From NCBI GenBank assembly GCA_002914805.1, contig JXTB01000255.1:505516-569515 (forward strand): 64,000 bases of DNA, read 5' to 3'. This DNA is from Parasponia andersonii (taxonomy: Eukaryota > Streptophyta > Magnoliopsida > Rosales > Cannabaceae). Positions 10,524 to 22,779 of this stretch are shown here, in pieces (position 1 is the first letter of the stretch; every line of letters begins with the position of its first letter). The notes beneath the pieces are model-generated. The model was not told the DNA's origin. It ran no database searches and saw only the letters and a list, made by a program, of their open reading frames with translations. Both the position numbers and the translations under genes were made by a program.

Positions 10524-11333
10524 TGTGGGACCCGTTTCCAAATCATACACCACGTGGACGATTAAGTGGCAGAGCAGGTTATAAACGGGGCACACCATCC
10601 GACACGTGTCCAGAGTGACTAGTTAAAAGCCACATGAGTCTCATGTGGTACCGCATAGGCCATTGGATTGTCCGAGGCTATGGCTGAGCCCATCCTAGAC
10701 CCTAGATGGACTCGGCTCAGTCCGATTCTTATCTCGACAGCTAGGGGTCGGAATCCCCAAGGGTCTTTCACCAGAGTACAATAGGAAGCAACTCACAGCT
10801 CCAGACCCAGACAGAGCATTTAATGTGATCTTAAGTAGGTGTGCGCATTGGACAAATCGTCTTGACAGAACGGTGATTTGTCCAAATCTTGCCCCTGACA
10901 GACTCAAGCCATAGGGTACGGCGAAAACTAGGCTACAGCGGTGCAGGGAGAATCACGGTAATCTCGACCTGTGACCTCTGGAGTAAGTCTTGATGAAAAA
11001 GGTACTCGGTCTTGAGATTGAGAACCAGGAGGTTCACAATTTCAGGACTATATATATGAGCCATGCGTCCTCAGAAAAGAGGCAAGTATGCATACAAAAA
11101 GAAACATTTGAAAAGATACACATATACGAATAAACACTAAATCTTTGCTACCCTGAGCCAAAGATAACCAGCTGACTTAAGCATCGGAAAGTCTTTGCAG
11201 GTGGCCTACCCCACCTCTCCGATCTTGCCCGAAGTCAAAAGCTCTTTGGGATAGCGAGGACACGTGGATAATTGGAGGATACAATACCGACAATTCAGAG
11301 ACACGTGGACAGCTAGTGAAAACTGCTCCAACA
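10524..11333 (+). repeat. LTR 3 of the TRIM-like array
   Basis: 810 bp, ends CCAACA at the outer target-site duplication ATGAC. Confidence 0.9.
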
Positions 11334-11338
11334 ATGAC

Positions 11339-14155
11339 AATAGCAAGAACCATTTTGCTATGTTGTCTCTATAAGAAGCCTAAAAAGCAATGGTGTCCAC
11401 AAAAATTCTCCCCTTAGGAACCCATCTCATTTGGGATTTTGACACATATCCTATTATTATCGTCTTTTTTTGAAGGGAACATCCTATTGTTATCTTAGCT
11501 TCTTCAAACTCAATCATTCATGAAAGTGACAATTTAGTGCTCCATGAACCAACCAACAGCAACACTCCACGTGGTTTTGTATTCACTTGACAAGGACAAC
11601 CAAGTTCCACCAAATTGTCAATTATTTGGTTTCATAATAAGCTTTTGTGGGTATAAGTTAACTTTAGCCCCAAAATTAAAAATAAATAAATAACTGTGAG
11701 TATGTGATGTGTATGACAACCTAGCAAGAAAAGGCCTATCAACTTCTTGGCCTTTGAATAAAATATGTTTCTTTTATAACGAATAAAATAGGCTGTGCAT
11801 GGGACCAACCAACACAATTATGTTTTGAACGCGCAATTATAGAACCTGTTTGGGGTTTAAATGTTTAATGGTTAGTTACATTTGTTGGCCAGTATTGATT
11901 GGTTTGCCTAAATAATTAACGAATAAATAATAAGGACATTCATTCAAGTTAGAGAAAACTACTCTTGTGTCTAAGTGGAAGGTTTATATTGTAGTTTTAA
12001 AATAACAAATAAATAAAAGAAAAATAAATCATGTATTATGATGTTTAGGAACATTCTTCATAGAGAAAATTAAAACAGTAGGACAGAAAAGATATAATAA
12101 GTCCACTCAAAAAAATATATATATAATAAGGGATATAAACTAATAACACAGAATCTACTAGGATTATCTAGAATTTTCTTAAAATTAAAAATTAAAAATA
12201 TAGACACAAGCAACAACTACTTCCATAATGCTAAGATCTGTTTGGCCTATGGGATAAATTACAGAAAAAATTCGACGTACACTTCATTTTTATCCTTCCC
12301 AATAATGTACCATAATCTAACTTTGTAATATCATTAATTCTCAACATTATGCACTTAGTGACATATCCATCACTACTATTCAAATTGAGTTTTATGTTAT
12401 AGGAATTATTTTCCTTTTTTAATCCTTACGTGATAGAAAGTTAGAAATTATATATTTAGGTGCTAGTACATAGAGATTTTTTTTTTAATTAGATTGTTCA
12501 GAAAATAAATGTTATCACTTGATTATCACTGGTATTTGTTCTAAAGTATTTAAATATAATTATTAAATAGTAATCTAACAATAAATATTAGTTTTTTTAT
12601 CTATTTATTTAGCTATATTTATCATATTGTTACGGTAGGCATCAACAGAATACGTGTCTGAATATCAGTCATTTAAAAATCAAAGAATACGTAACTCTAA
12701 TAAGAAAAAAAATTAAACGAAAATTTAGCATCTCATAAATGTTCGCCAATTACTGATATTGTACTTTTTGTGTTGTATTTTGATATTTCCCCTGCAACTA
12801 ATGGTCATGTAATTTATTCTGTAATTCTTTTATTTTATTTTTGTCTTTTGTTTTTAAAACGTACGATGAAAAATATTATAGTGAGAACATCTTTATGATT
12901 CATTTTGTTTTTTCAAATAAAAATTTGCAGATAAACCTAAGTTTTTTATTTTACATATAGTAGCAACAAATTTGTTATAAAATAGATGTACACACTAATG
13001 ACAGGCATATACTATCTACAGAGGTCCAATAAGTTGGTTTGCTGAAGAAGCCTAATGACTAGACTTTTTTTCGGGTGGGTTGAGTCAGATACCACCGGAT
13101 CCGGAGTCAAAGACCGAGCTTTTATTTTTATTTTTATTTTATTTTTTTAAGACTTATTTTTAGCAATCAAATTTTAGACCAATCATAATTTGGCGCTCTG
13201 CCTGGTTAAATGTCTCATTTAAGGAACCCAACTTATCAAAGTTTCTTAATAATTTGGCACTTTTCTGCCGGTAAGACGTTAAAATTTGACTGAATGTATT
13301 ACATTTTATTATAGTTGGAAAAATTACAAGGTAATTTGATACATGACCATCTTATGGGATATCATAAAAAAAGGGCACTATTTTTAGCCTTTTAACAAAA
13401 AAAAAAAACTCAGGTTCTTTCATTAATATTTATTTATGTTTTTATATCAAATGTTAAAATTGGAATTTAAAATTATTGTAAAAACATTTTTTCCCTTTAA
13501 AATTGTCTATAACATCCACAAAAATAGTCAAAAATAACTATCTAGACAAAAAAAAAATCTATAATCTTTTAAGAATCTATCATAATAACTTTCAAAGAGA
13601 CATGTTTTTTTTTGAATTTTATTATATGATTTCAAAAGTTAAAAATATTTTCTTTCAAAATTAATGGTTTTTGCTTTTTAAATTTTATTGTTTTTAATAT
13701 ATGTTCTTTTATCTACTAATTTTAATTAGTTTGAAATTTAATTATGTATAAAATATGTCTTAAAGTTTTAAAAATTAATGTATTTTGGTAAACTCAGTGG
13801 ACAAAATTGGCCTTTGACTCAAAAAAAGTATAAATTTATCACAAATTTCAAATTTGAAAGTGAATATTGATAATAACAAAAAAAAATATAAAGTAAAGTA
13901 CTGAAAAATAAAAATGTAATTATGCAATTAGAAAATAAGGATATTTTATCTATGTATTTATGCGATGCATTCCGTCAAGTTTTGACGTTTCACTAACGAA
14001 AAAGGACTAAGTTGGGAATAATTTGATAGATTGGTGCCTGAAATAAGATTCGGTGTAGTTCAGGGGTTGAAAATGTGTTTTTGGAAAACAAAACAAAACA
14101 AAACCCCAAGTGAAAGCGGGGTTTAACGCATAAGCCGCCGTGGTGGAGCTCGAGC
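11339..14155. other. Intergenic, AT-rich, promoter side of ASL
   Basis: About 2.8 kb of AT-rich sequence with many A/T runs and short local repeats and no plausible gene. The last few hundred bases upstream of 14156 must hold the ASL promoter and 5' UTR; I could not identify a confident TATA box or regulatory motif. Confidence 0.5.
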
Positions 14156-17100
14156 ATGGAGTCCATAGCCCATTGCTCTGGAACACCCACCTCGCTCTTC
14201 TCTTTCTCCTCCACCACCAAGCTCTCCGCTTCCACCTCTCTTTCCTCTCTCCCTTTGGCTCACCATAGAGCAATGTCCAGGAGAGACGTCATTTGCGCCT
14301 CCCAAACCCTAGCCGATGTTTCGGCCCTCAAGCCGGACGAGCCCAAGGAGAACAAGCTCTGGGGAGGTCGATTTGAGGAGAGCGTCACCGATGCCGTCGA
14401 GAGGTTCACTGAGTCCATTTCCTTCGATAAGGCCTTATATAAGCATGATATTATGGGCAGTCGAGCTCATGCTTCCATGCTCGCCAAACAGGTTATGTAT
14501 TTATTTATTATTTGCGGCCATTTGTTTGGTTGGACAGTTGGGCTAAGTATTGTGCTTGCCTTCTGGGTTTGTTTGGTTGTGGAGAAATGTAATGGGAATT
14601 TGGAAAATGATCGACCTTGTGGAATTGCTTAACGGGCTTTTTGTTTTGATTCAAGTTGATGGTTTTGTTAATAGATGAATTAACGTGTATGCGGGGTCGT
14701 GATTATGAGTGTTTGCCTTCAGGTTTTGTTTGGTTGGTGCAGAAATATGATGGGTAATTGGAAATGGTTGACTTTATTCAATTGTTAAATGGGTTCTCTG
14801 TTTGATTCAAGTTTATGTTTTTTTTTATGGATGAATTAACGGGCATGGAATTTTGAGTTTTCTTATTATCTTAATTTGATTGGTTTGATTAGGATATGCA
14901 ATTATGCTTAATGTTCTTTCGTGTTTCAGTTTATCCTTATTCTTTTTTTTTTTTTTTTTAAGGTTTCTTTATCTATTTACCGCCTTTTTAATTATCAAAC
15001 TAATCTTTTTTCCATCTATAATGCGCACAAGCTTGTAACAGTTTTCGTTCATGCTGGATGATAAATCATTATGTTGCAGGGATTGATCAGTGTTGGTGAC
15101 AGGGATAGTATTCTTGAAGGTCTTAATGAGATAGAGAGGCTCATTGAAAATGGTGAGTTTGTCTGGAGAACTGATAGGGAGGACGTACACATGAACATTG
15201 AAGCTGCACTTATTGATATGATTGGAGAACCTGCAAAGAAGCTTCATACGGCTCGGAGTCGAAATGATCAAGTGTTAACTGATTTCCGTCTTTGGTGTCG
15301 TGATGCAATTGATTTGATTCTTGAACGCATTAAACATCTCCAGGTTGCGTTGGTGACATTGGCATTAAAGAATCAGGGTCTTATTGTTCCTGGTTATACA
15401 CACTTACAAAGGGCACAACCTGTTCTTCTGCAGCATCTTCTTTTAGCATTTGTTGAGCAGGTTTGTTTTTATTAACTGCTTATATTGGTAGGGAAGGATG
15501 CAGTTTCTAGAACGTCTTGGCCGCTTTTAAGAGGGTGGTAATGATAGTATGTTTTACGTTTTAGATTTTTATCTAGGAGAAGACTTATGTGAATATCTGA
15601 TTCATCTTTTGTTAGTAGAATTAAGGTGTCATGATGACACCTGCATTTAAAATGAATTGAAGAGGAGGTTTATATGTGAAATGTGGTTGTCTGTTCGTGA
15701 GATCTCACACATGAGCACAGGATACGGCTAAGTTCTTGAACCTTAGGTTACAAGCTTCTCTCCTGTTGTTTAGCTCCACTATTGTTAATCGTGGAAATTA
15801 TATTGCCTTGTAGCTTGAACGTGATGCTGGTCGTTTAGTAGACTGCAGAGTTCGTCTGAATTTCTGCCCTTTGGGTGCTTGTGCATTGGCTGGTACTGGC
15901 CTTCCAATTGATCGGTTTATGACTGCTGAGGCATTAGGATTCACTGCTCCTATGAGTAACAGGTAACTCAAGTGGTTATTTTACATTCTGGTTTTTTCAG
16001 TGACTTATTTTTATGCATGTGAGTAGATTTATAATTACTGCTTGTGTACTGCAGCATGTAACTTCCTATCATTGATGGTCTACGGAGACTGCACAAAACT
16101 CTGTTATCCATTTAACTTATGAGCCAATTGGTTGTCCAGACCTTTAGGTGCATATGTTATAGTGTCTGTCACGGGGTCTCTTCCTTATGCACCATTTGAG
16201 GCATATCTACATCCATGTTTATTCTCTGATTTAATTAAGCATATTGTAAAGAACTATCGAAAGAGCTAAGATGGTATCTCAAGNCTCGTCTCTCTCTCTC
16301 TCAACGATTATTGATTCTAAAAGCTCATCCAAGGGGAGCAATTCCTTAATGTCGAACCTAGATTTTTGTGTAACTTACGATATATGGCTCCCTTGGATAG
16401 CTGGGGTTAACTTCATTTATTGCAGTATTGATGCAGTGTCAGATAGAGATTTTGTCTTGGAGTTTCTGTCTGCCAACGCAATCATGGCTATTCATCTTTC
16501 CCGGCTTGGGGAAGAATGGGTACTGTGGGCATCAGAAGAGTTTGGATTTATCACTCCAAGTGACGCTGTTTCAACTGGAAGTAGTATCATGCCTCAGAAG
16601 AAAAACCCAGATCCCATGGAGCTGGTTCGTGGAAAGTCTGCTAGAGTAGTGGGAGACCTGGTTACTCTTCTCACACTCTGCAAAGGACTTCCTCTCGCTT
16701 ACAATCGTGATTTGCAGGTGAAAATTCTCGCACCTGTTTATTTGCTGATACTTTTTGTTAAGATAACCTTTTGGGACAACATACTCTGACTATAAGGACA
16801 AACTTTCAATCCTGAGAATCATCACATGTGCCCTTGCAAGGGAAGGTCTGAAAGTGTCTCATGTATGCTATTGAACCTGACACAAATCATATCTTGGTCG
16901 GAGCTTTATACTTGCTTCATGCTCCATAAGTTCATACAGAATGTAACACAATCTTTTTTGTTCATTTGTGCATATTTGTTTGTACAGGTGCAATATAGAA
17001 TTCATTTCTGTGGTAATTCCTTCCTGCATTCTCTTACAATATATGTGCTTGGTTAAGAAACTTTTTCCTTTTTCTTGAGGCAGGAAGATAAGGAACCTGT

Positions 17101-18101
17101 ATTTGACAGTGTCAAGACAATTTTGGGGATGCTTGAAGTGTCAGCAGAGTTTGCACAGAACATTTCTTTCAATGGGGACAGAATAAAGAAGGCTTTACCC
17201 GCTGGTCATCTTGATGCTACAACATTGGCAGATTATCTGGTGAAGAAGGCAAGTTTATTAACCCTCATTGTACACCAATTGGAAGAGCTTATATTTCTTT
17301 AGCTTTTAGAATTCCATCAATTAGCAACTTCAAAGTCATTTAAACATCACGCTACTTAAGTGACTGATCTTGACGAACAGTTTGATGTACTAGTTCTGGA
17401 ATTACATATGTTCCAAACGGTCAGTCACATCATATCAATTAACTGCCAATTTGTTTTGTTCCTAAAAGACTTAGCTTTTTTTTTTTTTTATTATTTTGAA
17501 ATCGACTGTTCAGCTGCTGTTAAGATCATGTTTTCACTTAACTGACGTAAATTAACTTGGAAAGGAAACATGACATGAAGATTTGGGTTGGGAAAATTTT
17601 GTTGAGGGAGAGAAAAATAACGCAACAGGAGTAGGAATGGATTTCATAATCATAAAATAGATGATAGGAGTGAGAGCCTTGAATCTAGACATTCTTTCCA
17701 GCATTGGAGTCTGACTCTTTTTTACTCTACGTATGTGATCCTGGTTTAGAAAGCAGTGGTTACTCTTCAAACTAAGTTCTATATTCATAAAGATATAGTT
17801 ATTTTGATAAATGTTATTGGATTGTCTTGTCTGGTTTCTGCAGGGAGTACCCTTCCGAACTTCTCATGACATAGCTGGAAGGTCTGTCGCACTGTGCATC
17901 TCAAAGAACTCCCAGCTTCGGGACTTAAGTCTTGATGAGCTGCGAAGTTTAAATCCAGTGTTTGACAAGGATGTTTACGAGTTTCTTGGAGTAGAAAATG
18001 CAGTTGAGAAATTCTGCTCTTATGGTTCAACGGGATCATCATGTGTTGCTAGTCAACTTGATTACTGGATCTCTAAACTTCAAATCAGCGAAGAGTCATA
18101 A
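14156..18101 (+). CDS. ASL: Argininosuccinate lyase, plastid-targeted (six exons, 526 aa)
   Basis: Last step of arginine synthesis: argininosuccinate to arginine plus fumarate. Exons: 14156-14491, 15080-15460, 15814-15962, 16426-16717, 17084-17248, 17844-18101; frames join exactly. The Ser/Thr-rich N-terminus (about 50 residues) looks like a chloroplast transit peptide. Mature motifs: [20 protein letters not shown] (about 67 on), HTARSRNDQ (168-176), HLQRAQP (220-226) and the fumarase/lyase signature [13 protein letters not shown] (340-352), which carries the catalytic serine. Length fits plant ASL. Intron 5 (17249-17843) starts with GC: the junction is AAG|GCAAGT, and using the nearest GT would break the frame of [11 protein letters not shown]. 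The other introns are GT-AG. Intron 3 holds a CT tract and one ambiguous base (16284). The gene appears intact. Confidence 0.97.
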
Positions 18102-18722
18102 ATAATGATTGGTTTTGGAAATCATTCATATGGATATGACAACAATTGTGAAGCCATCTTTTCTTATCCTGAGTCTTACAGTAGTACCAATGTTCTGGAA
18201 AACCTATGCAGCAAGCTCCGGAGGCCCTACTGTATGGGATAGGTTAAAATATAATAAACTGCTAGTCTTTGTTTTACCAAAAAAGCTTCTTGTCTCAACG
18301 TTCCTAATAAAGCCATACTTTTTTAATTTGAAAATCCAGTGCTCCGTATTGAGGATCAGTTCTGTTACATTTGCAAGATGATATTAGAACAATTACAACT
18401 AGTCTGAATTGGCATTTAAAAAGTAATTTAGTGTCCAAATAAGGTGTACGTGGTACACCCAAGTGGGATGCTTATGTCTGCGAATCTTTAGTGTAAATTA
18501 CGATTTTACCTTTTATTTTGACATTTTGGCAGAAATATCCTTTGCGTTTTAACTATTTATTTAGACCTTCTGGTCTAATTTTAGGTCTAAATGTTGACAA
18601 ACTCTTAGTCTAAGGAGACTATTTCTAAAAATGAAGATTTATGCTCTCTATTCACCTGATAACAAACGCTACAAAAGCTCATGCCTCCTTGCCTCATGAC
18701 AAACACTCGGCACACTTATATG

Positions 18723-18760
<38 letters not shown>

Positions 18761-18871
18761 GAAAACAGTTCTTCAGAATTAAACTTATGAACCAAAAGAG
18801 ATAATTGATCAAGAACCGAAAAATGAAATTAGCATAAGGGTTAACCTGTCGCGTTATTCCAGTGGGCAACT
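18102..18871. other. ASL 3' flank and intergenic, with (TA)n at 18725-18754
   Basis: The ASL 3' UTR probably ends within the first 300 bases (AATAAA-like strings near 18256 and 18307). A TA microsatellite follows. No gene seen. Confidence 0.55.
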
Positions 18872-18882
18872 AAGTTGATCAA
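18872..18882. repeat. Target-site duplication, left, of LINE 1
   Basis: AAGTTGATCAA, repeated exactly at 22769-22779 directly after the A-rich tail of the LINE. Confidence 0.85.
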
Positions 18883-18889
18883 TCTTTTG

Positions 18890-21800
18890 GGAATCGCTAC
18901 TGGGCTCAATTAATAGAAGCTCAGTTGCCTGCGTGATAATTGGGGGTCTTAATAGTACGGGGATCTTAATAGTACTCTATTGGACTTTAGTCTTGGAATT
19001 CTAGTGGTGGAGGGGGTCAAGGCTCTTCTTCTTCTTCTTCTTCTTCTTCTTCTTTACCCTTGTGTAACTGTTGCATTGCTCTAGGCCTCACTGATCTGGG
19101 AGCTCAGGGACCTAGATTCACCTGGAGACGTAGAAGAGGAGGATTGTTATTCCAACAGTCTCGACTGGATAGAGCTCTAGCTTCAACAGAATGGAGAAAC
19201 TTATTCCCAAAAGCCATTGTCCGAGTTTTATTGTACACAGCTTTAGACCACAATCCTATACAATTGAACACGGTAGGTGAGATCTCCCTCCTTTCCTTTT
19301 CGTTTAAATTTGAGGCAAAGTGGACTAGAGATATTCGGAGTCATTGGGTAGTTAAAAGGGCTTGGACCTCTACCTTTCACCTAGATCTAGCTTCTAGACT
19401 TATTTGGAGATCGGAAGTAACGAAATAAGCCTTGAAAAAGTGGAGTTGGACTCAATTTGGAAAGGTACAATGCCAAATTACGGAGCTTAGGAAAACTATT
19501 GAATGTCTACATTCTACTGATCCTTTTGCCAATAACTTACTTCTAGAGAGAGAAGCTAATTTAGAGATTAATGAACTCCTTGCTAGAGAAGTAATTTTAT
19601 GGAAACAGAAATTCAGAGTCAAATGGATGGTAGAGGGAGACAGATGCACTCGTTTCTATTTTCTGTCCACAGTGATTCGTCGATGCCGCAATTTTATTGA
19701 CTATGTGAAAGATGACAATGGGAATTGTCTAGACAATAGATTGGATATTGGTAAGGCTATCTGTCAGAAGTTTCAGAATCTATTTTCGTCTACTGGCTGC
19801 AATTGCCTCTTTGGCGTTGAAGGATTAGTTCAAGATCTCTTCTCCCTTGACATGAAGGAGTCTTTAGCTAAAATCTGGTCTGATGGGGAGATTAAACAAG
19901 TACTCTCTGAGATTGATCCTAACAAGGCCCTAGGTCTAGATGGTTCCCTAGGATTATTTTATCGAGCTTATCGCTCCACCACTCTCTTTGATCTAATTGC
20001 AACGGCTCAAGAGTTCTTTATCTCAGGAAAGCTCGTACCTATCCTAAATGAAACAAACATTGTTTTGATACCTAAAGTAGAGCTTCCTACTAAACTGGAT
20101 GACTATCGCCCTATCAGCTCGTGCAACACAATCTATAAAGTTATTTCCAAGATACTTGCCAACAGGATCAAGCCTATTTTACCATCCCTAATTTCTCCGA
20201 CTCAGAGTGCATTTATTAAAGGGCGATTCATCGCAGAAAATTCGATGGTGGTATAGGAAATTCTCCATACAATGAAGAATAAACATGGTAGCAGTGGTCT
20301 TATGCTTTTGAAACTCGATATGGAAAAGGCTTATGATCGTCTAGAATGGGAATTTATTCGGATTGTTCCCACCAATTTCGGTTTTCTCACTACCTTTGTT
20401 CATTGGGTACTAAAATGTGTGTCTTCCCAGACATCTACTATCCTGCTCAACGGAACCCCGACTGGAAGATCATCCCTGAGCGTGGTTTATGCCAAGGAGA
20501 TCCTATATCACCATATTTGTTTATACTATGTAGCGAAATCCAATCTCGCTTGCTTATTCGTACAGAAGCTTCAGGAGAAATCTATGGAATTAAAATCTCC
20601 AGAGGTGGTCCTAGTTTTAACCATTTCCTTTTTACAGACGATCTTCTTCTGTTTGGTAGGGTAACCATGCGTGAGGCAGCCAAATTTCGAAATTGTTTGT
20701 CGAAATACTATGAATGGTCAGGACAGAAGGTCAACTTGCAGAAATCCACAATACATTTTAGTAAGAATTTCAATGGTTAAAGTATGCGAGAGGTAGCTTC
20801 TCTTCTTCGGTATAAACGGGTTAAAGCACCAGGGAAATATTTAGGCCTCCCATTGGTGTTCTCAGCATCTAAATCAAATGACATGAAATTTATTTGTAAC
20901 AAGATGTAACAGAGATTAGTTGGATGGAAGTCCTATGTACTTTATAGAGCAGGGAGAACAGTCCTTGCGAAATCAGTAGCGACCGCCTTATCGGCCCGTA
21001 CTCTCATGACGATCCCAGTGCCTAAAAAAATCACTTCAACCATCGATGCAACAATCCATAATTTTTGGTGGGAGTTTTCTTCTGGGAAAAGAAACCTTTA
21101 CCTGAAATCCTGGGATACTTTATGCCTCCTCAAGTTATTAGGTGGACTTGGATTCCGTCGTGCACATGAAATTAATAAATGCTTCCTAGCTAAATGGGGA
21201 TGGCAACTTTTGAATGGTACTAACTTAACTTGGTTCTCACTGGTCAAAGCTAAGTATCTGAAAGGAAAAGATTTCTTTTCGGCGCAAGCTAATCCTTCGG
21301 ATTCATGGGTATGGAAATCAATTTTGGCTAGTAGAAATATTGTCGAACTAGGAGCCTGCAAAAGGATTGGAAATGGTCGTTCGCTTAACATTTGGAGAGA
21401 TCCTTGGGTGCCTTTTCTAACAGGCTTCGAGCAGCACCCAAAAGATAGCTTGCAATATTATCGTGATTTGATGGTGATTGACTCAGTGACAGAGGATGGT
21501 AATTAGGATATTACTAAGCTTAATGCCTTATTCAACCTTGAGCATGTAAAGGCTATCCTAAGCCCCTGCATGCATCGTCTACGAAGAGTGTTACGGGTTG
21601 GTTCTGGCCCTTATCATCATATGGAGGGTTTACTCTCAAAACAACTTACCAAGCCGTGCAACGAACTTGTTTTTCCCAACAACTTTCAATTTTACCACCA
21701 TCTTATTGGCGAAAGCTTTGAAAGGCAAAAATTCACCCCTGGCACAAACTTCTTTAGTGGAGAATCCTTGTGAATGGGTTACCAGTAAAATCCAGATTAG

Positions 21801-22640
21801 CATCTTTGTTTGATATTGGTTTTATTTTATGTCCAATTTGCCACCAACAAGATGAAACCACCTTTCAATTTTTTTGGAACTCTGAATTGCCTAGGAGACT
21901 TTGGTTCGCCTCTATTTAGGATATCTGAGTGAATCAACTTCAAGTGAGCTCAATTGAAGATGTTGTCATCTTATTATTTTCAGACAACCAACCATTTAGA
22001 TCAGCAATAGACTATGACAAAATTATACTTTTTATTTCTATCTGCCTTGAGGGTATATGGTTAGAAAGAAATAGTATTGTCCACAATAAACTTAAATCTG
22101 ATCTGAATCAACTAGTGAGAAAGATTCTTCTTAGTTTCTATTCCTATTATCAGACTTTCACTCCAAACTATAGGTCGATGGATATAAGATCAGCCTCATG
22201 GTTGCCTCCTCCTCCTCTGTGCATTAAACTAAATATTGATATAATTGTTTAGGATGATTATTTGGCCATTGCTACAATTACTAGAGATGCCAATGGTTCA
22301 ATATTGAGTATTATTAATCAGAATTGCAGTCAAATCAATCCTTTGATCACTGAAACTAAAGTTATCATGTTGACCATCAATCACACCATTGATAAAGAAT
22401 GGAAATCTATTGTCCGGAGAGTGACTAAAAGAATGCTATTGATGGTTTTGAAATGGATGATATAATATGTTAATGGGAGATTAAAGACCTCATATCTCAA
22501 AGAAAGAGGTTGCTTAGCTATTTTGACTTTTTTTAGTTCTCTTATATTCGTAGAGACACCAATTTTGTGGCACATAATGCGGCAACCTGGGCTGCTGGAT
22601 TTTTTTTTTCTTTTGGTTGTTTTTCTCTTTTTGATGTCCC
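18890..22640 (+). pseudogene. Decayed LINE ORF2: endonuclease - RT - zf-RVT - RNase H
   Basis: Domains in order: endonuclease C-terminus (DLGAQGPRFTW, SRLDRALAS, DHNPI) at about 19080-19260; reverse transcriptase at about 19900-20780 with VLIPKVELPTKLDDYRPIS, QSAFIKGR, LKLDMEKAYDRLEWEF, GLCQGDPISPYLF and FTDDLLLF (the catalytic xxDD box); zf-RVT at about 21770-21910 with LCPICHQQDETTFQFFW; and an RNase H-like tail at about 22200-22640 with RRDTNFVAHNAATWAA. Stops occur at 19426, 20254 and 21504, with a frameshift near 20450 and others. Not functional. Confidence 0.92.
19024..19055. repeat. (CTT)n microsatellite inside the LINE endonuclease remnant
   Basis: About ten CTT units. The flanks are recognisable endonuclease sequence, so the repeat expanded after or during insertion. 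Confidence 0.9.
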
Positions 22641-22779
22641 TATTAGAGTGTTCTCCAACCAGCAGTCCTGAGTTATTTTTTAGTGTCTTTGACGGTGTTC
22701 GTAGCCTCTCCCTTGGCTCTCCTTGGTTGTCTGTTTATTCTTAAGTTACTTTCTAGCAAAAAAACAAAAAGTTGATCAA

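Larger units (their letters stand above)
8407..11333 (+). mobile_element. Tandem three-LTR array of a non-autonomous TRIM-like LTR retroelement
   Basis: Three direct LTR copies (8407-9216, 9466-10274, 10524-11333; 809-810 bp each) alternate with two internal domains of exactly 249 bp (9217-9465, 10275-10523). LTRs start TGTGRGA and end CCAACA. Each internal domain begins GT then TGGCGCCGTCTGTGGGA, a primer-binding-site-like sequence resembling the tRNA-Asp-type TGGCGCCG start, and ends with the purine tract GGGAAATGGGG just before the next LTR. Flanks are ATGAT (8402-8406) and ATGAC (11334-11338), a 4/5-matching target-site duplication. There is no gag-pol; LTRs are longer than the internal domain. 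Three LTRs with two internals between one TSD pair indicate unequal or ectopic LTR recombination after a single insertion. Strand is defined by PBS-to-PPT order. Confidence 0.9.
18883..22768 (+). mobile_element. LINE (L1-type) retrotransposon, 5'-truncated, with TSDs
   Basis: An insertion bounded by an exact 11-bp direct repeat (18872-18882, 22769-22779) and ending in a short A-rich tail (AAAAAAACAAAAA). The left end begins inside the endonuclease domain (YWAQLIEAQLPA, then IIGGLNST after a frameshift, equivalent to the usual IIGDFN), so the 5' UTR, ORF1 and the start of the endonuclease are missing, as is normal for incomplete target-primed reverse transcription. A CTT microsatellite (19024-19055) lies within the endonuclease remnant. 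Confidence 0.9.

Noticed and set aside
8251-10907. Several ORFs of 60-150 codons on both strands in the 8.2-10.9 kb region
   Set aside because: They recur with the LTR period, change frame between copies, and show no domain; they are LTR sequence, not genes.
8407-11333. Possible satellite array with a ~1059-bp unit
   Set aside because: Unit ends coincide with TG..CA LTR termini, PBS and PPT, and the whole is bounded by a near-matching 5-bp duplication, so an LTR retroelement explains it better.
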